NCBI GenBank assembly: GCA_946408025.1 | Contig: CAMJQJ010000008.1 | Location: 1-41,844 of the forward strand | Source of the DNA: an uncultured Faecalitalea sp. | Lineage (GTDB): Bacteria; Bacillota_I; Bacilli_A; Erysipelotrichales; Erysipelotrichaceae | Direction: 5' to 3' | DNA: 41,844 nt | Shown: piece after piece, positions 8,937 to 17,039 of the stretch | Layout: each line of letters starts with the position of its first letter | Numbering within the stretch: position 1 is the first letter of the stretch | Made by a program: the position numbers and the translations under genes | Notes under the pieces: generated by a model | The model's database searches: none | Seen by the model: the letters and a program-made list of their open reading frames with translations, nothing else | Told to the model about the DNA's origin: nothing

Positions 8937-10465
8937 AAAGAGCATTAGTCAGTGTTTCAGACAAGACGGGTCTAGTGGAGTTTGTTCAAGGGTTAGTTGA
9001 CTGTGGTTATGAGATCATTTCTACGGGAGGAACTAAAAAAGCTTTGGAAAATGCTGGAATCCAGACAATTGGAATTAGTGAAGTAACAGGATTTCCAGAA
9101 ATTATGGATGGTCGTGTAAAGACACTTCATCCAAAAGTACATGGAGCTCTTTTGTGTGTTAGAGAGAATCCAGATCATGTTAGACAGTTAAAAGAGCTAG
9201 GAATCGAATATATCGATCTAGTTTGTGTAAACCTCTATCCATTTAAAGAAACTGTACAAAAAGAAGGCGTAAGTCATGAAGAGATAATCGAGAATATCGA
9301 TATTGGCGGTCCAAGTATGTTACGTAGTGCTTCTAAGAATTATCAGAGCATTCCTGTTCTTTGTGATCCAAAAGATTATGAGAAAGTATTGAATGAAATC
9401 AAAGAAAATGGTGAGACAACGTTAGAAACACGTGAACACCTTGCCGCAAAGGTATTCCGCCATACAGCTCGATATGATGCAATGATTGCAGATTATTTGA
9501 CAAAACGCACTCATGAAGAATTTCCTGAAAGTTTGACGATTACATTTGATAAAGTACAGGATCTACGTTATGGAGAAAACCCTCATCAAAAAGCTGCTTT
9601 CTATAAAGGTATGAATCCTAAGTACTCTTTGGCAAATGCAACACAGCTTCATGGTAAAGAACTTTCTTACAACAATATCCAAGATGGTAATGCAGCTATC
9701 GAGGTCTTGAAAGATTTTGAAGGGCAGTATGCTGCTGTTGGTTTAAAACATATGAATCCATGTGGAGTGGGTATTGGTGAAAATATTGAAGCTGCTTGGG
9801 ATAAAGCATATGAAGCAGATCCAGTATCTATCTTTGGTGGTATTGTTGCCTTAAATGACAAAGTTGAAAAAGGATTAGCTGAAAAATTATCTAAAATTTT
9901 CCTTGAAATCATTATTGCTCCAGATTTTAGTGATGAAGCATTAGAAATTTTAACTCGAAAGAAAAATATACGTTTGATGAAACTAGATACAACATTGTCT
10001 ACATCTACTGCATTGAAATATACGAACGTCAATGATGGACTGTTGGTTCAGGAAATGGATACACACGTAGTAAAAGAAGAAGATTTACGTTGTGTGACAA
10101 ATCGTAAACCAACAAAAGAAGAAATCGAACAACTACTATTTGGTTGGAAAGTGGTTAAGCATGTTAAATCAAATGCTATCGTTCTTGTAAAAGACAACAT
10201 GACGATTGGAGTAGGTGCTGGACAAATGAATCGTGTTGGAGCTGCTAAGATTGCGATTGAACAAGCACAGGAAAAAGCTAAAGGTTCTGTTATGGCAAGC
10301 GATGCTTTCTTCCCAATGCCAGATACAGTTCAAGAAGCGATTAAGGCAGGAGTTACAGCAATTATCCAACCAGGAGGTTCTATTAAAGATCAACTTTCTA
10401 TTGACGAGTGTAATGAACATGGTATCGCAATGGTGTTTACCGGAATTCGTCACTTTAAACATTAA
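8933..10465 (+). CDS. purH: Bifunctional AICAR transformylase / IMP cyclohydrolase
   Basis: Last two steps to IMP. The N-terminal cyclohydrolase (MGS-like) domain shows RALVSVSDKTGLVEF, STGGTKKAL and the GRVKTLHPKVHGALL motif. The C-terminal transformylase domain includes LRYGENPHQKAAFY, LHGKELSYNNIQD and the late KSNAIVLVKD / ASDAFFPMPD / IQPGGSIKDQ segments. The length of 510 residues is full for the family. It starts at the ATGA overlap with purN. No convincing terminator follows, but the next gene has its own promoter. Confidence 0.96.
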   Translation: MKRALVSVSDKTGLVEFVQGLVDCGYEIISTGGTKKALENAGIQTIGISEVTGFPEIMDGRVKTLHPKVHGALLCVRENPDHVRQLKELGIEYIDLVCVNLYPFKETVQKEGVSHEEIIENIDIGGPSMLRSASKNYQSIPVLCDPKDYEKVLNEIKENGETTLETREHLAAKVFRHTARYDAMIADYLTKRTHEEFPESLTITFDKVQDLRYGENPHQKAAFYKGMNPKYSLANATQLHGKELSYNNIQDGNAAIEVLKDFEGQYAAVGLKHMNPCGVGIGENIEAAWDKAYEADPVSIFGGIVALNDKVEKGLAEKLSKIFLEIIIAPDFSDEALEILTRKKNIRLMKLDTTLSTSTALKYTNVNDGLLVQEMDTHVVKEEDLRCVTNRKPTKEEIEQLLFGWKVVKHVKSNAIVLVKDNMTIGVGAGQMNRVGAAKIAIEQAQEKAKGSVMASDAFFPMPDTVQEAIKAGVTAIIQPGGSIKDQLSIDECNEHGIAMVFTGIRHFKH

Positions 10466-10487
10466 TTTGTAAAGGCTTTCATTTTTG

Positions 10488-10516
10488 TTGAAAGTAACGC
10501 CCAAAAGTGCTTTAAT
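10488..10516 (+). promoter_or_regulatory. Promoter of the PocR-domain gene
   Basis: -35 TTGAAA, 17-base spacer, -10 TTTAAT (10511-10516). It lies between purH and the PocR gene, giving a short leader with GGGGTG before the ATG at 10548. Confidence 0.5.
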
Positions 10517-10547
10517 TAAATAAGAAAGAATACTGGGGTGAATATGA

Positions 10548-11039
10548 ATGAAAGAATTACAAGCAATTGATAAAGTGATGGAAGCATACTATGAAATTAC
10601 AGGGTTGCATAGTTACTTTATCCAAAGCAAAAACGATATTACAGACAGTGCAAAAGAAAAAAACTTCTTCTGTAAATGTTTGAAAACAAGTGCTTCTGCT
10701 TTAAAACAGTGTGATGAATGTACAGTAGAAAATTATTCAGCGGCTCTAGAATCCAAAAAAGTACAGACATATTCTTGCCATGCAGGATTGGTAAAGTGGT
10801 CTGTTCCAGTTCGGATTAACGAAGTTGCTGGAGTAATTATCTCAGAGGGAGTTATTTCAAAACGTCAGGTAGAAGAAAGCGAAGAATGGATTAATTATTT
10901 AGCTGAGAAATATAATGTTTCTAAACCGATTCTAATGAAAAATTATTCTAATGTTCGTGAAATGACGGAACAACAAGTAGATCAGGCTATTGCACTGTTA
11001 GAAAGTTTGGTCGCATACTATAAGACAGAAGTAAAATAA
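10548..11039 (+). CDS. Stand-alone PocR-type sensory domain protein
   Basis: A 163-residue cytoplasmic protein made almost entirely of a PocR ligand-binding domain. This is the sensor module found at the N terminus of the propanediol regulator PocR and in some histidine kinases. Family features seen are the cysteine cluster FFCKCLKTSAS...QCDEC and the signature YSCHAGLVKWSVPV, followed by GVIISEGVI. Unlike PocR, no AraC-type DNA-binding domain follows. The remaining C terminus is a short helix. A second ATG at 10544 is out of frame, and GGGGTG at seven-base spacing supports the chosen start. It may bind a small molecule or metal and signal by protein contact. The target is unknown. Confidence 0.8.
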   Translation: MKELQAIDKVMEAYYEITGLHSYFIQSKNDITDSAKEKNFFCKCLKTSASALKQCDECTVENYSAALESKKVQTYSCHAGLVKWSVPVRINEVAGVIISEGVISKRQVEESEEWINYLAEKYNVSKPILMKNYSNVREMTEQQVDQAIALLESLVAYYKTEVK

Positions 11040-11042
11040 AAC

Positions 11043-11082
11043 AAAGCAATCATAATTGATAAGATTATGGTTGCTTTTATTA
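11043..11082 (+). terminator. Terminator after the PocR-domain gene
   Basis: AAAGCAATCATAAT, loop TGATAAG, ATTATGGTTGCTTT, then T-rich. One U·G pair occurs in the plus-strand RNA. Confidence 0.8.
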
Positions 11083-11120
11083 TAGAATATGAAAAAGCTT
11101 ATTATGATGTAATAGTTATA

Positions 11121-11162
11121 CAAAAAGGTCAAATCTACAACATAAATTTGAGATTTGACCTT
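11121..11162 (-). terminator. Terminator of the glucosaminidase gene
   Basis: Read on the minus strand: AAGGTCAAATCT, 14-base loop, AGATTTGACCTT, then TTT. It follows the minus-strand stop codon at 11172. Confidence 0.8.
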
Positions 11163-11171
11163 ATCTGTTTA

Positions 11172-12629
11172 TTAATTTAAATCTGAAATTTTAATATATC
11201 CGACACAGTCTTTTGTATAGGTTTTACTAGTGTTAATTTTACCTTCTTCGATAGGAGCTTCACTCATAATCTGGTACCATCCATTATCAGAATCGGTGTA
11301 TACAAAGCTGATGATTTCGCCCTTTTCATAAGAATAAAGAACAGAGCCATTAACTTCATCATATATATTCAAGTTGTTTTCAAGTTTTTGCGTGACGATT
11401 TGAATTTTATTTAAATCTTTACCATCATCTAAACTATAGTAGAAACTTGCTGCTTTTTCACCCCAATAAGGATCAGATGCGTATTGAACATTGATACCAC
11501 TGGCTTTATTGCCAAACCAGGATCCATGATATCTTTCATCTTCAGGGTTAGCATATCCTTGCTGAAGGAAATTATAGGCATGTTGATATACACAGTCTTC
11601 TAAGGAGTCATAGCTGTTGGCGTTATCTGGATTTGAATCATATGCAGCATGACCAAATAGGTTGTGATTTTCAATTGCATATTGACTTTGACCATAACCA
11701 CTTTCATTTAAGGCAACTGCAAACATCATGGTAGCATTGATGTAGGTTTGATCTTGCACGTCGGTAAAAATAGATCCATTCTCGTAGAGAACACTTTCTG
11801 TATCTGCACATGGATAGGCACTGGCTGTGGCACTGATTCCAACACGACCTAAATATTCATTATAGTCTGAATCGTCTAAATTTGTTAAAGAGCGATGTGG
11901 AACATATTGATAAAAGTTGTAATAAGCTTCAGAATTTACAGCATTGTCGTGTACATCATTGATGACATCACTGGATAGTTGATCCATATTGGTATAAAAC
12001 CAATTTCCATCATAAGAGAAATAAGTTGTATTCTCTTTTAGAAAATCGGGAGCAGGTCCAATAGCTAATGTTTGATATTGTGCACTGTCGGCATCGATTA
12101 ATATCGCATGGATCAAAGATCTGTTATTTACATAGTAGTAGGACTGAAGATAATCGTCATAATAAAATAATTGAATATCATCAATAGAAACCCAGGCTTT
12201 AACTCCACTCATCATAAAGAGGACTTTAGATCCATCGTTACTAGTTTCAATGTATAACCCATCTGTTCCATAGCTGCCGTTTAAATATCCATCTTCGTTT
12301 GTCCCATCAACGACATAAGATGTGTTTTCAGTGACTTCTTTTGTATTAAAATTAACGATGGCATTATGCAGGGCAACAATTTTTCCATCTTCATTGGAAA
12401 TGACGATATTTTCATTTTCTTCTAGTGAATTCATCTTCCACTTAGCGAATATAAAATGATCATATGTTCCGTATTGTTCCTTGGTTTTGATATCATATAC
12501 CGTAAATGTTCCATTTTCTGTGATTTTAAGACCGATAAAGCCAATGAGAAAAAGTGCCAAAAAAGCGATCAAAAAGACTTTTATCGACCTTTTTAATTTT
12601 CTTTGGTTTTGCTTCCTTCTTTTTTTCAT
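11172..12629 (-). CDS. Membrane-anchored N-acetylglucosaminidase (GH73-like) with SH3-type tail
   Basis: Cell-wall hydrolase predicted to cut peptidoglycan glycan strands outside the membrane. A very basic N terminus is followed by one transmembrane anchor (VFLIAFLALFLIGFIGL, about residues 17-35). The middle third is an unassigned extracellular region rich in Asp, Asn and Tyr. The glucosaminidase domain lies at about residues 270-400, with the probable catalytic glutamate in ALNESGYGQSQYA and the following HNLFGHAAYDSNP motif. The last ~80 residues resemble an SH3-like wall-binding module (LNIYDEVNGSVLYSYEKGEIISFV). It is a monocistronic unit. The ATG has no Shine-Dalgarno and coincides with the predicted transcription start, so the mRNA may be leaderless. 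Confidence 0.85.
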   Translation of the reverse strand: MKKRRKQNQRKLKRSIKVFLIAFLALFLIGFIGLKITENGTFTVYDIKTKEQYGTYDHFIFAKWKMNSLEENENIVISNEDGKIVALHNAIVNFNTKEVTENTSYVVDGTNEDGYLNGSYGTDGLYIETSNDGSKVLFMMSGVKAWVSIDDIQLFYYDDYLQSYYYVNNRSLIHAILIDADSAQYQTLAIGPAPDFLKENTTYFSYDGNWFYTNMDQLSSDVINDVHDNAVNSEAYYNFYQYVPHRSLTNLDDSDYNEYLGRVGISATASAYPCADTESVLYENGSIFTDVQDQTYINATMMFAVALNESGYGQSQYAIENHNLFGHAAYDSNPDNANSYDSLEDCVYQHAYNFLQQGYANPEDERYHGSWFGNKASGINVQYASDPYWGEKAASFYYSLDDGKDLNKIQIVTQKLENNLNIYDEVNGSVLYSYEKGEIISFVYTDSDNGWYQIMSEAPIEEGKINTSKTYTKDCVGYIKISDLN

Positions 12630-12635
12630 ATGATT

Positions 12636-12664
12636 ATTTTAACATAACAAGAATGAGGTGTCAT
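12636..12664 (-). promoter_or_regulatory. Promoter of the glucosaminidase gene, positioned for a leaderless mRNA
   Basis: Minus strand: -35 ATGACA, 17-base spacer, TGT plus -10 TAAAAT (extended -10). The -10 ends at 12636, and the start codon A is at 12629, seven bases on, where transcription should begin. No Shine-Dalgarno fits between them. Confidence 0.65.
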
Positions 12665-12681
12665 TTATTTCATTTTCATGG

Positions 12682-12687
12682 TATATT
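12682..12687 (+). promoter_or_regulatory. -10 element of prfA-prmC
   Basis: TATATT, 22 bases before the prfA start codon. The predicted start near 12694 leaves room for the AAAGGGTG ribosome site. No clear -35 is seen. Confidence 0.4.
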
Positions 12688-12709
12688 AGACTAGCGAAAG
12701 GGTGATTAT

Positions 12710-13786
12710 ATGTCAAAAATGGAAGATAGACTGGATTCTCTTGTTGAACGATATAACGAAATCAATGAATTGATGATGTCCAGCAGTGTTGTGTCAGATC
12801 GAAAACAAATGGCAAAATTAGGGCGTGAACAAAATGAGCTGACACCAATCGTTGAAACATATGCAGAATATAAACAGGCAAAAGAAGAATTCGAGGAAGC
12901 AAAAATACTTCAAAAAGAAGATGATAAAGAATTAAGAGAACTTGCAAATGCAGAAATTGAAAGATTGGAACCTGCAATTAAAGAGTATTTAGATAGACTT
13001 GAACTATTGCTGGTGCCAAAAGACCCAAATGACTCACATAACGCGTTTATGGAAATTCGTGGTGCAGCTGGTGGCGATGAAGCGAATATCTTTGCGGGTG
13101 ATTTGTTCAGAATGTATGCAAAATATGCTGAAAGCAAAGGATGGAAAGTGGAAGTTACCGATTCAGAAGATAGCGAAGCTGGTGGTTTCTCTTTGATTAC
13201 ATTCAAGGTAACAGGGCAAAATGCTTATGGTACTTTGAAATTTGAATCTGGTTCTCATAGGGTTCAACGCGTTCCAAAGACGGAAAGTCAGGGGCGTATT
13301 CAGACTTCAACAGCAACCGTATTATGTTATCCAGAATTAGATGAAGAAGATTTTGATATCGATATGAACGATCTTGAAATTGAGACGATGCGTGCTTCCG
13401 GTGCTGGAGGGCAGCATGTCAATAAGACCGATTCTGCAGTACGTATTGTACACAAGCCAACAGGTATCGTTGTTAAATGTCAGGATGGACGCTCTCAACA
13501 TGAAAATAGAGCGACAGCATTGGCTACAATTGCAGCTCGTGTAAAAGAGGAGCGTCAGCGTGAATTGGATGAAAAAGCAGGAGCTGAAAGACGTACTAAA
13601 ATTGGTACAGGAGATCGTGCTGAAAAGATTCGTACATATAACTACCCACAAAATCGTGTAACTGATCATAGAATTGGGTATAGTGTTAATCAATTGGATC
13701 GTATCATTGATGGACGTTTAGAAGATTTGATGAACGCATTACAATTGGCTGATCAACAGGCTAAACTTGCAGGAGAACAACTGTGA
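12710..13786 (+). CDS. prfA: Peptide chain release factor 1
   Basis: Reads UAA and UAG stop codons and triggers peptide release on the ribosome. The universal GGQ motif is in RASGAGGQHVNKTDSAVR. The stop-codon-reading domain lies before it, with the RF1-type PxT-like segment RVPKTESQGRIQTS. The coiled N-terminal domain (about residues 1-100) and the length of 358 residues match RF1 rather than the frameshifted RF2. AAAGGGTG precedes ATG. It overlaps prmC, whose product methylates the GGQ glutamine, a very common gene pair. Confidence 0.96.
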   Translation: MSKMEDRLDSLVERYNEINELMMSSSVVSDRKQMAKLGREQNELTPIVETYAEYKQAKEEFEEAKILQKEDDKELRELANAEIERLEPAIKEYLDRLELLLVPKDPNDSHNAFMEIRGAAGGDEANIFAGDLFRMYAKYAESKGWKVEVTDSEDSEAGGFSLITFKVTGQNAYGTLKFESGSHRVQRVPKTESQGRIQTSTATVLCYPELDEEDFDIDMNDLEIETMRASGAGGQHVNKTDSAVRIVHKPTGIVVKCQDGRSQHENRATALATIAARVKEERQRELDEKAGAERRTKIGTGDRAEKIRTYNYPQNRVTDHRIGYSVNQLDRIIDGRLEDLMNALQLADQQAKLAGEQL

Positions 13787-14628
13787 AATACAGAGAATAT
13801 GTAAAAGAAGGCAAAGAACGTTTATATAAGGCTAATCAGGGTGAACAGGCAGCTTTGTTGTTGATGAATGAGCTTTGTGAAAATAGAGGTATAAATCTTT
13901 ATGTTTCTATGGAAGAGGAAGCAGACGAAGCGATTGCTACGGATTATCTTGAAGGCATTCATCAAATGGAACTGGGCAAACCGCTAAGTTATGTTTTAGG
14001 GTATGAATGTTTCTATGGCTATAATTTTAAGGTTAATGAAGATGTATTGATTCCTCGACCAGAAACAGAAGAGCTGGTTGGTCTTGTCTTAAGTATGTTT
14101 GATGATAAATTTTCTAAACGAGAACATGTGAGCGTATTTGATGTGGCAACTGGTTCAGGTGCTATAGGAATCACATTGAATTTAGAAGAAAGAAAGATGG
14201 ATGTGATTGCTTCAGATATCTCGATGGATGCATTAAAAGTAGCTAAAGAAAATAATGATATACTTCATGCGAATGTAAACTTTATTTGTGGCAGCATGTT
14301 AGATCCGTTTATTGATAGAGATCTACATTGCGATATTTTAGTTTGCAATCCACCATATATTCCTAGTGAAGAAAAGATGGAACATAGTGTTGTGGATTAT
14401 GAACCTCATGTTGCCTTATTTGGTGGAAAAGACGGACTAAAGTTTTATCGAGATGTCTTTGAAAAAGCCCATCTAGTCTTAAATGAAAATGCCTTTTTAG
14501 CATTTGAAATGGGATACCAGCAAGGTGAAGCATTGAAACAGCTAGCTAGAGAATACTTTAAAGAAGCAACGATTACCGTGCATAAAGATATGGCAGGAAA
14601 AGATCGTATGCTGACGATAGAACTTTAA
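13783..14628 (+). CDS. prmC: Release factor glutamine N5-methyltransferase
   Basis: SAM-dependent enzyme that methylates the Gln of the GGQ motif in release factors. It has an N-terminal helical domain, then the SAM-binding motif VFDVATGSGAIGITL and the substrate-binding NPPYIP motif (VCNPPYIPSEEKM) diagnostic for PrmC/HemK. The length of 281 residues is normal. The start is GTG, overlapping the prfA stop TGA by four bases (GTGA) and preceded by AGGAG at 13771. Translation is therefore probably coupled to prfA. Confidence 0.95.
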   Translation: MKYREYVKEGKERLYKANQGEQAALLLMNELCENRGINLYVSMEEEADEAIATDYLEGIHQMELGKPLSYVLGYECFYGYNFKVNEDVLIPRPETEELVGLVLSMFDDKFSKREHVSVFDVATGSGAIGITLNLEERKMDVIASDISMDALKVAKENNDILHANVNFICGSMLDPFIDRDLHCDILVCNPPYIPSEEKMEHSVVDYEPHVALFGGKDGLKFYRDVFEKAHLVLNENAFLAFEMGYQQGEALKQLAREYFKEATITVHKDMAGKDRMLTIEL

Positions 14629-14657
14629 CAGCACAAAACTGTGCTGTTTTCTTTTTG
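14627..14657 (+). terminator. Terminator of prfA-prmC
   Basis: AACAGCAC, loop AAAACT, GTGCTGTT, then TTTCTTTTT. It begins inside the prmC stop codon. The GTG that the ORF track uses as the MATE start lies in this stem and is not a credible start. Confidence 0.85.
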
Positions 14658-14663
14658 TTGGTG

Positions 14664-14669
14664 TATAAT
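14664..14669 (+). promoter_or_regulatory. -10 element of the MATE gene, next to its start codon
   Basis: Consensus TATAAT just after the upstream terminator. Only seven bases separate it from ATG 14677, so transcription should start at or next to the start codon. No -35 close to consensus is seen. Confidence 0.5.
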
Positions 14670-14676
14670 TCGATTT

Positions 14677-16026
14677 ATGAAGACAAGACAAATAGACTTT
14701 TCAAACGGAAAAATTTTAGAAAATATCATCATGTCGGCAACACCTATGTTGGTCGCACAGTTGTTGAATTTAATGTATAACATCGTAGATCGAATATATA
14801 TTGGAAAGATCGAAGACATTGGAGTTGTTGCACTTGGTGGGGTGGGCTTGTGTTTCCCTGTGATTTCTTTGGTCACGGCTTTCACAAATTTATTTGGAGC
14901 TGGCGGAGCTCCTCTTTGTTCGATTGAAAGAGGAAAGAGAAATTTAGAAAAAGCAGGACGAATCATGAATGTTTCTTTTTATATGCTTGTGGTTACTTCT
15001 GTTGTGTTAACGATAATTGGCTTGGTTTTAAGTGAACCTTTGTTATATCTGTTTGGAGCCAGCAATGTAACGATCCAATATGCATTGCCTTATATGCATA
15101 TTTACTTTCTGGGAACAATTTTCTCTATGATTGCCTTAGGTATGAATCCCTTCATTAATGCTCAGGGATTTGCCAGTACAGGAATGATGACGATATTTAT
15201 TGGTGCAATTACTAATATCATATTAGATCCGGTATTTATATTTGGCTTGGATCTTGGAGTAAAAGGAGCAGCCATCGCAACGGTTCTTTCTCAAATCATA
15301 TCTGCAGTTTTTGTGCTTTTGTTTTTGACAGGAAAAAAACCAGAACTAAAATTACAACGTTTAAAGAATGTAGAATTTCGTTTTGATGAAATGAGTGATA
15401 TATTAAGCCTTGGATCATCAAGCTTTGTGATGCAATGTACAAACAGCCTGGTACAAATTGCCTGCAACAGTATGCTTTCGCAGTTTGGTTCAGATCTTTA
15501 TGTTTCGTGTATGACGGTAATTAATTCAGTGCGTCAGATTTTGGAAGTTCCAGTTCTTGCGATTGGAGATGGATCTAGTCCAATCTTAAGCTACAATTAT
15601 GGAGCAAAAAATTATAGAGGTGTAAAAAAGGCAATACGCATCATTACAATTGCTGGTGTATTTTATACTTTGGTGGCATGGTTGTTTATCTTTTTATTTC
15701 CAAGTTTCTTTATTAATATATTTAATGATGATCCAAGCCTTCTGCAAATTGCAATTCCTGCCATGCACACATATTTCTTTGCATTTGTCTTTCAAGCTTT
15801 TCAATATTGTGGGCAAACCGTTTTTAAATCTTTGAACAAAAAGAAACAGGCTATTTTCTTTTCACTTTTAAGAAAAGTCGTGATTGTCGTTCCTTTAACA
15901 TTTATTCTTCCATATTTGGGATTTGGTACTTTGGGTGTATTTATGGCAGAACCTATTTCGAATTTTATTGGTGGTTCGATTTGTTTTGTTACGATGTTGG
16001 CAACCGTTTATTTTAGACTGGATTAA
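14677..16026 (+). CDS. MATE-family efflux transporter
   Basis: Cation-coupled multidrug/toxic-compound exporter of the inner membrane, with about twelve hydrophobic segments and the pseudo-repeat typical of MATE proteins. The N-terminal half shows MSATPMLVAQLLNLMYNIVDRIYIG. The family feature GMNPFINAQGFASTGM lies near residue 150, and LEVPVLAIGDGSSPILSYNYGA in the second half. I start it at ATG 14677 (MKTRQIDFSNGKIL, 449 residues). The track's earlier GTG would place the start within the preceding terminator. There is no Shine-Dalgarno before this ATG, and a perfect -10 ends seven bases upstream. The substrate is unknown. Another MATE gene begins at 40993. Confidence 0.9.
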   Translation: MKTRQIDFSNGKILENIIMSATPMLVAQLLNLMYNIVDRIYIGKIEDIGVVALGGVGLCFPVISLVTAFTNLFGAGGAPLCSIERGKRNLEKAGRIMNVSFYMLVVTSVVLTIIGLVLSEPLLYLFGASNVTIQYALPYMHIYFLGTIFSMIALGMNPFINAQGFASTGMMTIFIGAITNIILDPVFIFGLDLGVKGAAIATVLSQIISAVFVLLFLTGKKPELKLQRLKNVEFRFDEMSDILSLGSSSFVMQCTNSLVQIACNSMLSQFGSDLYVSCMTVINSVRQILEVPVLAIGDGSSPILSYNYGAKNYRGVKKAIRIITIAGVFYTLVAWLFIFLFPSFFINIFNDDPSLLQIAIPAMHTYFFAFVFQAFQYCGQTVFKSLNKKKQAIFFSLLRKVVIVVPLTFILPYLGFGTLGVFMAEPISNFIGGSICFVTMLATVYFRLD

Positions 16027-16054
16027 ATAGTTTATTTTTCTGTTTAGAAAAGTG

Positions 16055-16060
16055 TATAAT
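16055..16060 (+). promoter_or_regulatory. -10 element of map
   Basis: Consensus TATAAT, 25 bases before the map start codon, with a weak T-rich -35 region. The short leader contains AGAAAGAAG. Confidence 0.45.
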
Positions 16061-16085
16061 GGACAAGTAGAAAGAAGTGATATAA

Positions 16086-16952
16086 ATGATCAGTAAAAAT
16101 ATGCCATGTTGGTGTGGTTCTGGAAAAAAATATAAACATTGTCATGAAGAGTGGGATAATACAATCAATATTTTGAAATTACAAGGTCAACAGGTTCCAA
16201 GTCATAATTTGATTAAAAGTTCTGACGATATTAAATGGATCAAAAAAGCTGCCAAGATCAATAATGAAATTCTAGATTTGGTAGAAAAAGAGATTCATGC
16301 AGGAATGAGTACGGAAGATATTGATAAAATGGTTTATGATTATACCGTAAGTCATGGTGCTATTCCGGCTTGTTTAGGATATGAAGGCTTTCCAAAAAGT
16401 GTATGTACTTCAATCAATAGTGAAGTATGTCACGGTATACCAGATAAAAATATCATTTTAAAAGAAGGGGATATCATTAATGTGGATTGTACAACGATTG
16501 TTCACAGACATTATGCGGATGCATCTCGAACTTTTTGTATTGGACAGGTAAGCGATGAAGCCAAGAAATTGGTTGAAGTTACTAAAGAATGTTTAAAAGT
16601 TGGAATTGAAGCGGTTCGACCTTGGGGGCATTTTGGCGATATTGGAGCGGCAATTCAAGAAGTTGCTCACGCTAATGGATACAGTGTTGTCAGAGATTTT
16701 TGTGGTCACGGGGTTGGAAATGCTTTCCATGAAGATCCATATGTACACCATGTTGGAATCAAAAACACAGGTATGGTCATTGCCCCAGGAATGGTATTTA
16801 CGATCGAACCAATGATTAATCAAGGAACAAGTGAATTGTATATTGATAAAAATAATGGTTGGACGGCTTATACGAAAGATGGTAAGTTGAGTGCTCAGTT
16901 TGAACATACGATCCTGGTTACGGACAAAGGTGTTGAAATTATTGCGTATTAA
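16086..16952 (+). CDS. map: Methionine aminopeptidase type I with N-terminal SEC-C zinc motif
   Basis: Removes the initiator methionine from nascent proteins. The first ~20 residues, MPCWCGSGKKYKHCH, form an SEC-C (CxCGSGxKYKxCH) zinc-binding motif like that at the SecA C terminus, proposed in other proteins to bring them to the ribosome or translocon. The catalytic pita-bread domain follows: the metal ligands include the Asp residues in VDCTTIVHRHYADASRTF, His in FCGHGVGNAFHEDP, Glu in FTIEPMIN and a final Glu in SAQFEHTILVT. The length of 288 residues reflects the roughly 40-residue extension over a minimal type I enzyme. It has its own promoter and terminator. Confidence 0.95.
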   Translation: MISKNMPCWCGSGKKYKHCHEEWDNTINILKLQGQQVPSHNLIKSSDDIKWIKKAAKINNEILDLVEKEIHAGMSTEDIDKMVYDYTVSHGAIPACLGYEGFPKSVCTSINSEVCHGIPDKNIILKEGDIINVDCTTIVHRHYADASRTFCIGQVSDEAKKLVEVTKECLKVGIEAVRPWGHFGDIGAAIQEVAHANGYSVVRDFCGHGVGNAFHEDPYVHHVGIKNTGMVIAPGMVFTIEPMINQGTSELYIDKNNGWTAYTKDGKLSAQFEHTILVTDKGVEIIAY

Positions 16953-16953
16953 T

Positions 16954-16988
16954 GAAGAGTTGATGTAACGTCAATTCTTTTTTTTGTG
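16954..16988 (+). terminator. Terminator of map
   Basis: AAGAGTTGA, loop TGTAACG, TCAATTCTT, then a long T run. It starts two bases after the stop codon. Confidence 0.85.
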
Positions 16989-17006
16989 TCTGTAGATTGG
17001 TCATGC

Positions 17007-17012
17007 TATACT
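17007..17012 (+). promoter_or_regulatory. -10 element of tex
   Basis: TATACT preceded by TGC (extended -10), 27 bases before the tex start. The leader carries a strong AAGGAGA ribosome site. Confidence 0.5.
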
Positions 17013-17039
17013 AATCTAGCTTAGATAAGGAGATCATGA

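Noticed and set aside
10476-10494. CTTTCA-TGAAAG hairpin after purH as the pur operon terminator
   Set aside because: The stem is only six pairs and has no T run. It overlaps the -35 of the PocR-gene promoter, so I do not call it a terminator.
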